64,000 nucleotides of DNA from an uncultured Lachnospiraceae bacterium. GTDB lineage: Bacteria; Bacillota; Clostridia; Lachnospirales; Lachnospiraceae. A program made the translations under genes and the position numbers. How positions within the stretch are numbered: position 1 is the stretch's first letter; each line of letters starts with the position of its first letter. The notes under the pieces are model-generated. The model saw nothing but the letters and a program-made list of their open reading frames with translations. It did not search any database and had not been told where the DNA came from. The DNA is taken from the NCBI GenBank assembly GCA_948794795.1, contig CAQGLR010000018.1, forward strand, positions 19,037 to 83,036, read 5' to 3'. Positions 9,060 to 17,709 of this stretch are shown here, piece by piece.

Positions 9060-9261
9060 AAGAAACATCCTTTCAGTTGGAATTGACAGGAATTATTTCC
9101 TGTACTAATTAATATATATGTAAGATTGGGGAAAGAGTTCCTGTTCCAGAGTGTTTAAATAATTATTATGATTTACCAATAGGTATTGCAGTTACGGAGA
9201 AATTTGGCTATACTATATTTTAGGAATGGCAATAAAATAATATAAAAGGAGATTGTTTAAT

Positions 9262-10386
9262 ATGGAAAACAAGAATTGCACCAGATATATAAAACCATGC
9301 ATAAATATAGATAAAAATACAAAATACAGAAAAAAAGCTTATAGCAGACTGTTTGCTGTTATTACAGCATTTTCAATATGCAGCAGCATATTACCATGTA
9401 CAAAGAATGTTTCTTATGCATCTGTAACAGAAGGTGATAATGTTAAAGATGAAATGAATGAAATGGAAGAAAGCCAGAAAGTAGAACTGTCTTTAAACTA
9501 TTCTGCACGCAAAATAATTTATGGGACATGTTCATATCTTTCAGATTTTGAGGTATATAATGCAAGTGGTGTCCTGATTGACCCAGGTGAGGCAGAGTGG
9601 ATGTCAAGTGATGAATCTGTTGCAACAGTTAAATACGGAACAGTTTTTATAAACGGGACTGGTGAAACAGTTATAACAGTGGCATATAATGGCAATACGG
9701 CATCTTGTAACCTGGAAGTAGTGAAGCCAGAGGTGAAAATTAATAAATCAGAACTAAAAGACAGGCTGGTTGGTGACAAATGCACAGACTGGTATACTTC
9801 TACAGAAGAAACAGATATAGATATTAAGTCTGGTAATAAAAAAGTAGTAAAGCCTAATGATGATGGAAGCCTTAAAGTCCTTTCACTTGGCAAGTCAGTT
9901 ATTACAGTTAAGGCAGAGAATGGCAATACTGTTAAGTATACTATGAATATAAAAAAGAGGCATTTATATCTTAGTGATGATGAAACTCTTAATATTTCAC
10001 AATATATAAAAAATATTAAAAATTATGAGAATGCAGTATGGACAGTTTCAGACCCGTCTTATATAGATATCCTGGAAGATAGTACTATAAAACCTTTGAA
10101 ACCTGGAAGAGTTACCCTTAATACAAAGCTGAATGGTAAAAAGTATAAGATTAACCTTAGAATTACAAATTATGATATAATGAAAGAGCTTGCAATGTCA
10201 GCTTTAAAGGATAATCTGCGTTATCCTGCATCACTTTCTGTAAATAATATAATGCATGATGGACGCAGCGTAACTATTGATTATAGTTCTATGAATAAAT
10301 ATGGTGGCTATGACAGGGATAAATTTATTATGAAGGTGAATATGGGCGGGGAATATATATGTGAAACAGTAAGTATATATAACTAA
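9262..10386 (+). CDS. Exported protein with bacterial Ig-like (BIG2) domains
   Basis: 374 residues. An N-terminal segment of about 28 residues rich in Lys/Asn is followed by a hydrophobic signal region (LFAVITAFSICSSILPC, about 31-47). Then three Ig-like beta domains: about 75-155 (WMSSDESVATVKYGTVF, GTGETVITVAYNG), 160-235 (GSLKVLSLGKSVITVKA) and 240-305 (WTVSDPSYIDI, LKPGRVTLNTKLNG), the typical BIG2 pattern. A C-terminal domain of about 65 residues (MKELAMSALKDNLRYPASL) is of a kind often seen at the end of Lachnospiraceae surface proteins. Start ATG 9262 follows AAAGGAG; the in-frame TTG at 9253 is less likely. Likely cell-surface; partner unknown. Confidence 0.75.
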   Translation: MENKNCTRYIKPCINIDKNTKYRKKAYSRLFAVITAFSICSSILPCTKNVSYASVTEGDNVKDEMNEMEESQKVELSLNYSARKIIYGTCSYLSDFEVYNASGVLIDPGEAEWMSSDESVATVKYGTVFINGTGETVITVAYNGNTASCNLEVVKPEVKINKSELKDRLVGDKCTDWYTSTEETDIDIKSGNKKVVKPNDDGSLKVLSLGKSVITVKAENGNTVKYTMNIKKRHLYLSDDETLNISQYIKNIKNYENAVWTVSDPSYIDILEDSTIKPLKPGRVTLNTKLNGKKYKINLRITNYDIMKELAMSALKDNLRYPASLSVNNIMHDGRSVTIDYSSMNKYGGYDRDKFIMKVNMGGEYICETVSIYN

Positions 10387-10396
10387 TTATAAGCAT

Positions 10397-10436
10397 AGAT
10401 ATAGAAAGTATAAATGCTTTCTATATCTAATGTTTT
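10397..10436 (+). terminator. AT-rich hairpin, candidate terminator
   Basis: AGATATAGAAAG and CTTTCTATATCT form a perfect 12-bp stem (10397-10408 with 10417-10428), followed by TAATGTTTT. A TATAAT (10438-10443) lies just beyond and could be the -10 of the next gene. Confidence 0.5.
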
Positions 10437-10464
10437 GTATAATAGTTATGTATTGGAGAATATT

Positions 10465-12282
10465 ATGAAGAAATTTGGCAGAGTAACCAGGGTTCTTTTT
10501 GTTTTATTATGTGTAGTATTATTTGGTGGATTTATTCTTAGCGGGGAAGAGCTTGCTATTTTTAAATCACTGCCTGTCATAAAGCAGTCTGATGACAGCC
10601 GTACCCCACAGGAAATGCAGAAAGATTTCGATGCATTTATAAATTCTGTATTTGCTGAAGAGGTTTCAGATGACAGCATAACATTGAATTACTCATTAAA
10701 AGATAAGCAGAAGTATGGACTGGCTGGTCTTGAGCCAACACTGGGTGAAGTAAGTATTGATGATATGAAGAGCAGTCTTTTTGTATCTGAAAACAGGCTT
10801 GCATCACTTGAAACATTTAATTATGAGAAGCTAAGTAAAGAACAGCAGATAATCTATGATATTATATATAATATGTATAACCAGAATATGGAGTCCGCAG
10901 ATATGCTGGAATATTCAGAATGTCTTGGACCTGTTACAGGCATACAGGCACAGCTTCCTGTACTTCTGGCAGAATATAATTTTTATGAGAAAAGTGATAT
11001 TGAAACATATATAAAACTGCTTGGTCTTGTACCTTCATATTTTGACAGCATAATTGAATTTGAAAAGAAAAAGTCATCAGATGGTTTATTTATGAGTGAT
11101 ACAACTGCACAGGCAATTATTGACCAGTGCAACGGGTTTATAGAGAGCAGTGAAGAAAATTACCTTATAACAGTATTTAATAATAAAATAAAAGAGTTTA
11201 AGGGGCTGGGTGAAGAAGAGATTAAAAAATACACCAGCAGTAATGAGAAGGCAGTAAAAGAGTCTGTCCTGCCTGCTTACAAGAACCTGGTTAATGCCCT
11301 TGTGAAATTAAAGGGTACAGGAGTAAATGAGAACGGGCTCTGTGGGTTTAAGAAAGGCAAAGAATATTATGAATATCTTGTAAAGGCACGTACAGGTTCA
11401 TACAGGGATATAAAAGATATAGATAAGATGCTAAGCAATGCACTTTCTGCTTCCCAGCAGGAAATGGCAAAGATAATGACAGATTCGCCTGATGTGTATT
11501 ATAAAGCACAAGAACTTGAATATCCTTATAAAGACCCTGCCAAAGCAGTAGAGCATTTAAAGAAAGCAATTAAAGAAGATTTCCCGGGGCTTGCAGATGA
11601 TATTGCCTGTAATATAAAATATGTTGACAAGTCGCTTGAAGAAAGTATGAGCCCGGCGTTTTACCTTACACCTGCATTAGATGCTTATAAAGAAAATGTG
11701 GTTTATCTTAATAAAAATGAAAAATATGATTTAAGTGAAGCATTTACTACAATAGCACATGAAAGCTATCCAGGGCATTTGTACCAGAACTGTTATTTCC
11801 AGTCACTAAACCCTGCGCCAATAAGAAGTGTTATAAGTGTCGGAGGTTATACAGAGGGATGGGGGACATATGCAGAATTATACAGTTACAGTATTGCAGG
11901 GATAGATAAAGATGTTGCAAAACTAATGGTACAAAATACCATAGCAACTTTGTGTGTATATGGCAAGGCTGATATAGGAGTAAATTATATGGGATGGGAT
12001 TTTAACAAGCTCCAGTCCTATCTTGCAGATTATGGTTTTAGTAAAAGCCAGAGCCGTACAGTCTTTGATTCAATGGTGGCAGAACCAGCCAATTATCTCC
12101 AGTACACACTTGGTTATCTGGAAATAGAAGATTTAAAGAATGAAGCTAAAAGAAAACTTGGTGATAAATTCAAACTGGCAGATTTCCATAAATTCTTTTT
12201 GTCAATAGGGCCTGCGCCATTCTCTGTTATTGAGAATTATCTTGATGAATGGATACAGGAAATGCAAAAAGATTCAATATAA
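10465..12282 (+). CDS. DUF885 family protein, putative metallopeptidase
   Basis: 605 residues. N-terminal signal anchor (residues about 5-24, FGRVTRVLFVLLCVVLFGGF) then a large, mostly helical domain. The family motif HESYPGH (about residue 432, in TIAHESYPGHLYQ) is the DUF885 equivalent of the HExxH zinc motif, and GYTEGWGTYAELY supplies the downstream Glu. Members are regarded as M2/M3-like peptidases acting outside the cytoplasm; substrate unknown. The ATG at 10465 is chosen because TTGGAG lies 6-7 bp upstream; the in-frame ATG at 10414 lies in the hairpin region. Stands alone. Confidence 0.85.
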   Translation: MKKFGRVTRVLFVLLCVVLFGGFILSGEELAIFKSLPVIKQSDDSRTPQEMQKDFDAFINSVFAEEVSDDSITLNYSLKDKQKYGLAGLEPTLGEVSIDDMKSSLFVSENRLASLETFNYEKLSKEQQIIYDIIYNMYNQNMESADMLEYSECLGPVTGIQAQLPVLLAEYNFYEKSDIETYIKLLGLVPSYFDSIIEFEKKKSSDGLFMSDTTAQAIIDQCNGFIESSEENYLITVFNNKIKEFKGLGEEEIKKYTSSNEKAVKESVLPAYKNLVNALVKLKGTGVNENGLCGFKKGKEYYEYLVKARTGSYRDIKDIDKMLSNALSASQQEMAKIMTDSPDVYYKAQELEYPYKDPAKAVEHLKKAIKEDFPGLADDIACNIKYVDKSLEESMSPAFYLTPALDAYKENVVYLNKNEKYDLSEAFTTIAHESYPGHLYQNCYFQSLNPAPIRSVISVGGYTEGWGTYAELYSYSIAGIDKDVAKLMVQNTIATLCVYGKADIGVNYMGWDFNKLQSYLADYGFSKSQSRTVFDSMVAEPANYLQYTLGYLEIEDLKNEAKRKLGDKFKLADFHKFFLSIGPAPFSVIENYLDEWIQEMQKDSI

Positions 12283-12392
12283 AATATTGCTTTATAATAA
12301 AAACAACCGTATAATAAAAAGCGGACCTGGCAGGGAGTTAATGCCAGGACGTTGTTGGATATAATATAAACAAAAGACAGGAGCAGTCATTT

Positions 12393-12959
12393 ATGGGTAA
12401 AAAAGAAAAAAAGGCAGCCAGCCGTTTTTTAACCGTTTTTTTAATGGCATTGTTTGTGGCAATAATATCAGTATGGGCTCTTATACAGACTATTTCTTAT
12501 GCCAGGAATGGAAACAGTGCACCAGTAACATTAAATAATACAGCTAAGGTTCCAAAAAATGATATAGAAGAGATATCACAAGTAGATATGGAGAACCTTG
12601 GAGAAAATATTTTATCAAGAGTACAATTTGAAACAGAATTACAACAGCTTGAAGATTCACTTGCAAGAGGGCTTGTAGGTGTAGCTGATGATTCTAAATT
12701 ACAGTTATATATGGGAAGTGGCAATTATTCTGATGAACTGGTTTTAGTTACAGCATCAAATGAGAGCAATGCAGAATCAGACCAGGAGATAATTGAGCAG
12801 TATCTTAAAGATATGAGGAAATCTTTTGAGTCATATATACCTGAACAGGCAAAAAAGATTTCAGATGCATTGATTATCAGAAGCGGATGTTATATAGCTG
12901 TCTGTGTAACTACTGATACAGATACTGCTAAGGAAATTATTCTGGCGGCTTTTAAATAG
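12393..12959 (+). CDS. DUF4358 protein of the O-acylation cluster
   Basis: 188 residues. One N-terminal membrane segment (about 14-33, TVFLMALFVAIISVWALI), then an extracytoplasmic alpha/beta domain ending in GCYIAVCVTTDTDTAKEI. This matches the DUF4358 family, which in Clostridia travels with DHHW and MBOAT genes, as here. The start follows GACAGGAG. It is 11 bp upstream of the DHHW gene, so one operon is likely. A GATATAATAT sequence about 30 bp upstream may hold the -10. Role probably accessory to extracellular polysaccharide acylation, inferred from neighbours. Confidence 0.75.
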   Translation: MGKKEKKAASRFLTVFLMALFVAIISVWALIQTISYARNGNSAPVTLNNTAKVPKNDIEEISQVDMENLGENILSRVQFETELQQLEDSLARGLVGVADDSKLQLYMGSGNYSDELVLVTASNESNAESDQEIIEQYLKDMRKSFESYIPEQAKKISDALIIRSGCYIAVCVTTDTDTAKEIILAAFK

Positions 12960-12970
12960 GGAGTGTATAG

Positions 12971-14122
12971 ATGAAGACCAGATATGCAGGTGCAGCATTA
13001 TTATGTTTTGTACCTTGGATTATATGCACAGGATGCAGTTTATGGGATAAACTGGCGGCTCCAAAGCCATCAAAGGGAGAAATTGTAATATCAGAAGAGC
13101 TTAAGAAAAGCGAAGGCAAGCCAGAAGTTAAGATATATGGACTGCCAGAAGATACCAGCAGCCTGGATAATGGGGATTCTGGGAAGAAGAAAAGTTACGA
13201 AAAGATATATTCAGATGAAAAGGTAGTTCCTTATAATTCTGGTGTTATAGTGATAGGGGATACGGCGTATGAGCAGTATAATTATATAGAAGACGTCGCT
13301 GCCAGATATGCCAGGACAGTAAATAATATAGCAAAGAGGCTTAAAGGGACAGCAGATGTATATAATATGGTGGTTCCTACAAGTATTGGAATTACGCTGC
13401 CTGACAATAAAAAGGACAAGGTCGCTTCTTCTGGCCAGAAGCTGGCATTAGAACAGATTGAATCTAAAATGTCTGCTAATGTAAAGGTAGTCCCGCTATA
13501 TGATGCACTTATGTCACACAGGACAGAATACATCTATTTCAGGACTGACCACCACTGGACAACTAAAGGTGCTTATTATGCATATGATTCTTTTTGCAAA
13601 TCTAAGAAGATTATGCCAAATAAGATTGAGGATTACCAGGATGTGTCATTTGGCGGGTTTCTTGGTTCATTTTATAATGATACAGGTAAACTTAAAACTC
13701 TTAAAGAGGATACATTATATGCATATTATCCAGTAAATAATGATAAACTGGTACTTGAATATACAAATAATGATGGCAATACATTAAGTGGCAATGTACT
13801 GGAAGATGCGTCAGGCTATGGAAAAGGTGTAAAATATTCTGCATTTATTGATGGGGACAATCCATATACATTTATCAGGAACAGGGCACTTGCTGACGGT
13901 TCATCATGTATTATTGTAAAGGAATCATTTGGCAATGCTATTATTCCTTTTCTTGCTGACCACTACCAGAGAATTTATGTAATTGATTATAGATACTGGG
14001 ATGGAAGCCTTATAAGCTTTGCAGAAGAGAAATCAGTTGATGATGTTATAATTATCAATAATATTTCAATGACAAGAAATTCTTACCAGGTTGGTAAGAT
14101 GGCATTATTGGTGGAGGATTAA
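12971..14122 (+). CDS. DHHW family lipoprotein (AlgJ/AlgX-like)
   Basis: 383 residues. The leader MKTRYAGAALLCFVPWIICT ends at a GC pair (TGC, residue 22) that fits a lipoprotein signal. The signature FRTDHHWTTKGAYYAY (about residue 184) gives the family its name and resembles the catalytic Asp-His of SGNH-fold AlgJ/AlgX acetyltransferases; a second motif KESFGNAIIPFLADHY near the end carries the Ser typical of the fold. Probably works on the outer face of membrane, passing acyl groups delivered by the MBOAT protein to a wall or exopolysaccharide. Next gene starts 1 bp after the stop, showing tight coupling. Confidence 0.85.
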   Translation: MKTRYAGAALLCFVPWIICTGCSLWDKLAAPKPSKGEIVISEELKKSEGKPEVKIYGLPEDTSSLDNGDSGKKKSYEKIYSDEKVVPYNSGVIVIGDTAYEQYNYIEDVAARYARTVNNIAKRLKGTADVYNMVVPTSIGITLPDNKKDKVASSGQKLALEQIESKMSANVKVVPLYDALMSHRTEYIYFRTDHHWTTKGAYYAYDSFCKSKKIMPNKIEDYQDVSFGGFLGSFYNDTGKLKTLKEDTLYAYYPVNNDKLVLEYTNNDGNTLSGNVLEDASGYGKGVKYSAFIDGDNPYTFIRNRALADGSSCIIVKESFGNAIIPFLADHYQRIYVIDYRYWDGSLISFAEEKSVDDVIIINNISMTRNSYQVGKMALLVED

Positions 14123-14123
14123 A

Positions 14124-15569
14124 ATGGTATTTAGCAGTATAATTTTTTTATGTATATTTATGCCAATAGTGTTTATTACATATTTCTTATGTCCTGCAGG
14201 GTTAAGGAATATATTACTTCTTATTGCAAGCCTTGTATTTTATGCATGGGGAGAGCCTGTGTATATACTTGTTATGCTTTTTTCTACAGTTTTCAATTAT
14301 TTAAGCGGCAGGCTTATCTATATGTTTAAAAATAAGCTTATGCCCAGACAGGCAAAAATAGTCCTGGTAATTTCTGTAATAGAAAGTATTGTGGTATTGT
14401 TTTTATTTAAGTATACAGATTTTTTTATACAGATTGTTAATACATTCAGTATAAAAGAAATCCCGCTTATGGAAATCGCGCTGCCAGCTGGTATTTCATT
14501 TTATACATTCCAGATTATGTCTTATACAATAGATGTATACAGGGGACATGTTGAAGCCCAGAAGAATATAATAGATTTTGCAATGTATGTATGCATGTTC
14601 CCGCAGCTTATAGCAGGCCCTGTTGTAAGATATGGACAGGTTGTTTATGATATACATGGAAGGAAGCTGGAATGGCAGAATATTGCGCTTGGTTTCCAGA
14701 GATTTGTAACAGGTCTTGGCAAGAAGGTAATATTTGCTAACCTTACAGGTGCGTTATGGGAAGATGTATATAATGCAAGTGCCGCTGATACAAGTGTACT
14801 GCTTGCATGGCTTGGTGCAGTGGCATATACATTCCAGATTTATTTTGATTTTTCTGGGTATTCAGATATGGCAATAGGCATGGGGCAGATGTTAGGGTTC
14901 GACTTTCCAGAAAACTTTAACTACCCATACCAGTCAGAAAGCATAACCGAATTCTGGCGCAGGTGGCATATTTCATTAAGTACATGGTTTAAAGAGTATG
15001 TTTATATACCGCTTGGAGGCAACAGGAAAGGGCTTCCAAGGCAGGTGGTTAATCTTTTTATAGTATGGGTGCTTACAGGACTGTGGCATGGTGCTGCATG
15101 GAACTTTGTAATATGGGGGATATATTTCTTTGTACTGCTGCTTATTGAAAAATGGTTTTTGCTTGGAATACTGCAAAAAGTTCCTAAAATTATAAGGCAT
15201 TTATATGCTTTGTTATTTATTGTTATTGGATGGGTGGTTTTTGCATGTGAGGATTCTGGTTCACTGGTTTCTTATTTTAAGGCACTGGCTGGTGCTGGTG
15301 TGCCGCTTGCCAGTGATTTTGCTGTGTACAAGCTGTATACACATATAATTTTGCTTTTAATAATGGCACTGGCTTGTACAAAGCTGCCTAAACGTTTTAT
15401 GTTTAAGATTGAGGCAATGTATGCAGCCAAACATCCTGCTATAGATAAATTTTATGGTGAAAAGATACATTTCTGGATTATATCAGCATTTACTTTTATT
15501 ATACTTATATTAAGCATAGCACTTCTTGTAAGTGGAAGTTATAATCCGTTTTTATATTTCAGGTTTTAG
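14124..15569 (+). CDS. MBOAT family O-acyltransferase
   Basis: 481 residues with about ten membrane helices. Hallmarks of the AlgI/DltB branch: PAGISFYTFQIMSYTIDVY, FPQLIAGPVVRYGQV, EFWRRWHISLSTWFKEYV and LTGLWHGAAWNF with the invariant active-site His. These proteins move acetyl groups across the membrane to polysaccharide or teichoic acid modifiers. The start at 14124 follows GGAGGATT, which overlaps the end of the DHHW gene; the two are translationally coupled. DltB is unlikely because no dltACD genes are adjacent and the partners are DHHW proteins. Confidence 0.93.
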   Translation: MVFSSIIFLCIFMPIVFITYFLCPAGLRNILLLIASLVFYAWGEPVYILVMLFSTVFNYLSGRLIYMFKNKLMPRQAKIVLVISVIESIVVLFLFKYTDFFIQIVNTFSIKEIPLMEIALPAGISFYTFQIMSYTIDVYRGHVEAQKNIIDFAMYVCMFPQLIAGPVVRYGQVVYDIHGRKLEWQNIALGFQRFVTGLGKKVIFANLTGALWEDVYNASAADTSVLLAWLGAVAYTFQIYFDFSGYSDMAIGMGQMLGFDFPENFNYPYQSESITEFWRRWHISLSTWFKEYVYIPLGGNRKGLPRQVVNLFIVWVLTGLWHGAAWNFVIWGIYFFVLLLIEKWFLLGILQKVPKIIRHLYALLFIVIGWVVFACEDSGSLVSYFKALAGAGVPLASDFAVYKLYTHIILLLIMALACTKLPKRFMFKIEAMYAAKHPAIDKFYGEKIHFWIISAFTFIILILSIALLVSGSYNPFLYFRF

Positions 15570-15600
15570 GGTATGTTTGCAAATTAAATGCAAATTACTG

Positions 15601-15766
15601 GCGCTGGCAATTCCAAATGTTTACCAACAGCAGCCGCTTTCGCTTGGATGGGATACGCAGTGGTGCATAAAGTCCCAATGTTTCTGCGAAACATTTAATA
15701 CGGGACTTAAGCACCAGCGCCCCCATACAGCTGCTTTATGGTAAAACATTTGGAAATTGCCAGCGC
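15601..15766 (+). repeat. Family-1 palindromic element, copy A
   Basis: Begins GCGCTGGCAATTCCAAATGT and ends with the matching inverted GGAAATTGCCAGCGC. Inside, CTTGGATGGGATACGCAGTGGTGC arms (in part) flank a central stem-loop (AATGTTTC TGC GAAACATT). AT-rich flanks (TTTGCAAATTAAAT on the left, ATTTAATTTTCAAA on the right) extend the inverted repeat. It separates the MBOAT gene from the second DHHW gene. No protein is encoded. Confidence 0.85.
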
Positions 15767-15844
15767 AATATACTCTTTGTGTAAATTTAATTTTCAAATA
15801 TGTATTATGCAGGTATATTAATTAATGATTTGGGGAGTTTTATA

Positions 15845-16969
15845 ATGAATAAATCATATAAGATATATGTTATTATAATGTTTATGTTACTAGCTGTGCC
15901 TGGGCTGCTTCTGTTAGTGCTGCCAGAGAGGGAGTATTCTTCTAATGAAAACAGGTATCTTGATAAAATGCCTAAGGCAGATTTACAGGAAATATCTACA
16001 GGTGGGTTCCAGGATAAGGTTACAAATGCTGCCAGTGACCAGTTTATTGTACGTGACTTTATGATGGGTTTATCTACGGCTTTTAAGAAAACACTTGGTT
16101 TTAAAGATATTGGTGGTGTCTATATAGCAAAAGATAGCAGGTATATTTCAAAAATAACAAGTAGTGATATAGTATCAGACACATTTATCCAGAATTTAAT
16201 GTATACAAGCTATTTTGCGGAGCAGCAGGAGGCAGAAGTATATACAATGCTTGTACCATCCTCGGGGACTATACTTGGGGACAAGCTGCCTGCCTTTGCA
16301 CCATTTTATAATGCAGGTTCCATGTATAATACAGTTAATACTTTGCTTGATACATCTAAGATTATAGATATAAGGGAAATACTAGAGCAGCAGGAATCTG
16401 CCGCAGATATTTACTATAAGACAGACCATCACTGGACTTTACAAGGTGCATATGCTGCCTACAGGGAATATTGTAATACTACAGGTATACAGAAACACTC
16501 TTATGGTTCTTTTAATCCAGAAAAGGTGAGTGGCAGTTTTTATGGTACTCTTTATTCAAAGGTTCTGGATTTCATGGCAAAACCAGATGAAATATATGCA
16601 ATAAGGACAGAACAGGCAGAAAGTGCAGTAGTAACATGTGACGGGGAAGAGAAAAAAGGCATATATGATAAATCTGCATTAAGCCAAAAAGATAAATATG
16701 CATACTTTTTTGGTGGTAATTATGGCAGGATGGATATTAAGACTGGAAGCAGCACAGGGCTAAAGCTTTTAGTTATAAAAGACTCATTTGCCAATAGTTT
16801 TGTGCCATTCCTGCTTGGGGATTATTCAAGTATTACAATGATTGACCCAAGGTATTATAATAAACCTGTTCTTAAGGCAGCAAATCAGGGAAAGTATGAC
16901 CATATACTTATTCTTTATGAAACCAGTAATTTTGCAGGTGACAGTAATTTGTATAAACTTACAAAGTAA
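15845..16969 (+). CDS. Second DHHW family protein
   Basis: 374 residues. Single N-terminal membrane helix (about 5-26, IYVIIMFMLLAVPGLLLLVL) without a lipobox Cys, followed by SSNENRYLDKMPK, typical of DHHW proteins. The signature YKTDHHWTLQGAYAAY is at about residue 196 and KDSFANSFVPFLLGDY near residue 312. It presumably shares the acylation pathway with the MBOAT and first DHHW genes but is separated from them by a palindromic repeat. ATG 15845 follows GGGGAG; the upstream ATG at 15800 falls in repeat flank and lacks a ribosome site. Confidence 0.83.
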   Translation: MNKSYKIYVIIMFMLLAVPGLLLLVLPEREYSSNENRYLDKMPKADLQEISTGGFQDKVTNAASDQFIVRDFMMGLSTAFKKTLGFKDIGGVYIAKDSRYISKITSSDIVSDTFIQNLMYTSYFAEQQEAEVYTMLVPSSGTILGDKLPAFAPFYNAGSMYNTVNTLLDTSKIIDIREILEQQESAADIYYKTDHHWTLQGAYAAYREYCNTTGIQKHSYGSFNPEKVSGSFYGTLYSKVLDFMAKPDEIYAIRTEQAESAVVTCDGEEKKGIYDKSALSQKDKYAYFFGGNYGRMDIKTGSSTGLKLLVIKDSFANSFVPFLLGDYSSITMIDPRYYNKPVLKAANQGKYDHILILYETSNFAGDSNLYKLTK

Positions 16970-17039
16970 AAGAAAAGTTATAAATTGTACCCAATATAAC
17001 AAAAATTTTAATCCATATGGAAAAAAATATCCAAAACAC

Positions 17040-17068
17040 TTGACGCAGAAGCCTTATTATGGTAATAT
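17040..17068 (+). promoter_or_regulatory. Promoter of tRNA-Arg
   Basis: TTGACG (17040-17045), 17-bp spacer, TAATAT (17063-17068); the tRNA begins 12 bp downstream. Confidence 0.75.
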
Positions 17069-17079
17069 ACTTCTTGCGT

Positions 17080-17151
17080 GCTCTCATAGTTAAATGGATA
17101 TAACAGCCCCCTCCTAAGGGGCAGTTGTAGGTTCGATTCCTACTGAGAGTG
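17080..17151 (+). tRNA. tRNA-Arg(CCT)
   Basis: 72 nt without encoded CCA. Acceptor GCTCTCA pairs with TGAGAGT (one G-T), D-stem GTTA/TAAC, anticodon stem GCCCC/GGGGC with loop CTCCTAA giving anticodon CCT (reads AGG), T-arm GTAGG TTCGATT CCTAC. Strong promoter just upstream. Confidence 0.95.
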
Positions 17152-17177
17152 TTTTTGCTGTATATATAGGTTCTTGC

Positions 17178-17205
17178 AAGGGCGGCTGCAGAGCTTGCCC
17201 TTTTT
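17178..17205 (+). terminator. Terminator after tRNA-Arg
   Basis: AAGGGC ... GCCCTT stem with a GC-rich interior (GGCTGCAGAGCTT) followed by a T-run (TTTTTATATT). Confidence 0.6.
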
Positions 17206-17252
17206 ATATTACTAAATATATAGCTTGCATGCAATGCAGATTGTGATTTGAG

Positions 17253-17402
17253 CAGGATAACCGCATAAAATAAATATTTTATAAAATTAGCATCACCAGA
17301 GCATTTTTTAATAATAAAAAATTGAAAATCTAAAAATTTTAGTCTAAAAATTGCTCACAGAAGCAACATTTAATACTTTTTTAATTTTATGCGGTTATCC
17401 TG
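17253..17402 (+). mobile_element. Family-2 MITE-like element with terminal inverted repeats
   Basis: 150 bp with ends CAGGATAACCGCATAAAAT and ATTTTATGCGGTTATCCTG, perfect inverted repeats of about 19 bp. Flanked on both sides by TGATTTGAG (17244-17252 and 17403-17411), which looks like a 9-bp target duplication. No coding capacity. A truncated, diverged inverted copy lies at about 60340-60475. It abuts the outer flank of family-1 copy B. Confidence 0.7.
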
Positions 17403-17450
17403 TGATTTGAGTTTCTCCATTTTTTAAATTACACAAAGATTATATTACTC

Positions 17451-17616
17451 TGGCGGGTTCCAAATGTTTTACCAAAAGGCAGCTGTTTGGGGGCACTGGT
17501 GATAGAATCTGGTCTTTTCAGATTCTATCACCACTGCGCATCCCATCCAAGCGAAATGCGGCAAAGCCATGTTTGCAACATGGCTTTTGGGTGGTAAAAC
17601 TTTGGAATTGCCAGAG
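17451..17616 (-). repeat. Family-1 palindromic element, copy B
   Basis: Inverted ends CTGGCGGGTTCCAAATGTTT and ACTTTGGAATTGCCAGAG. Inner arms are in the opposite orientation to copy A (GCGCATCCCATCCAAGCG). The central stem-loop is unique: GGTGATAGAATCTG pairs with CAGATTCTATCACC. A further hairpin (AAGCCATGT TTGCA ACATGGCTT) occupies one arm. Outer flanks GAGTTTCTCCATTTTT and AAAAAAATGGGGGAACTC are also inverted. Confidence 0.8.
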
Positions 17617-17709
17617 GCAAAATACCTGTGTATTAAAAAAATGGGGGAACTCAAAAGATTATGAATATCTGCTTAACTTAATATATATTGTTAGACGGGA
17701 CGGTATAAT

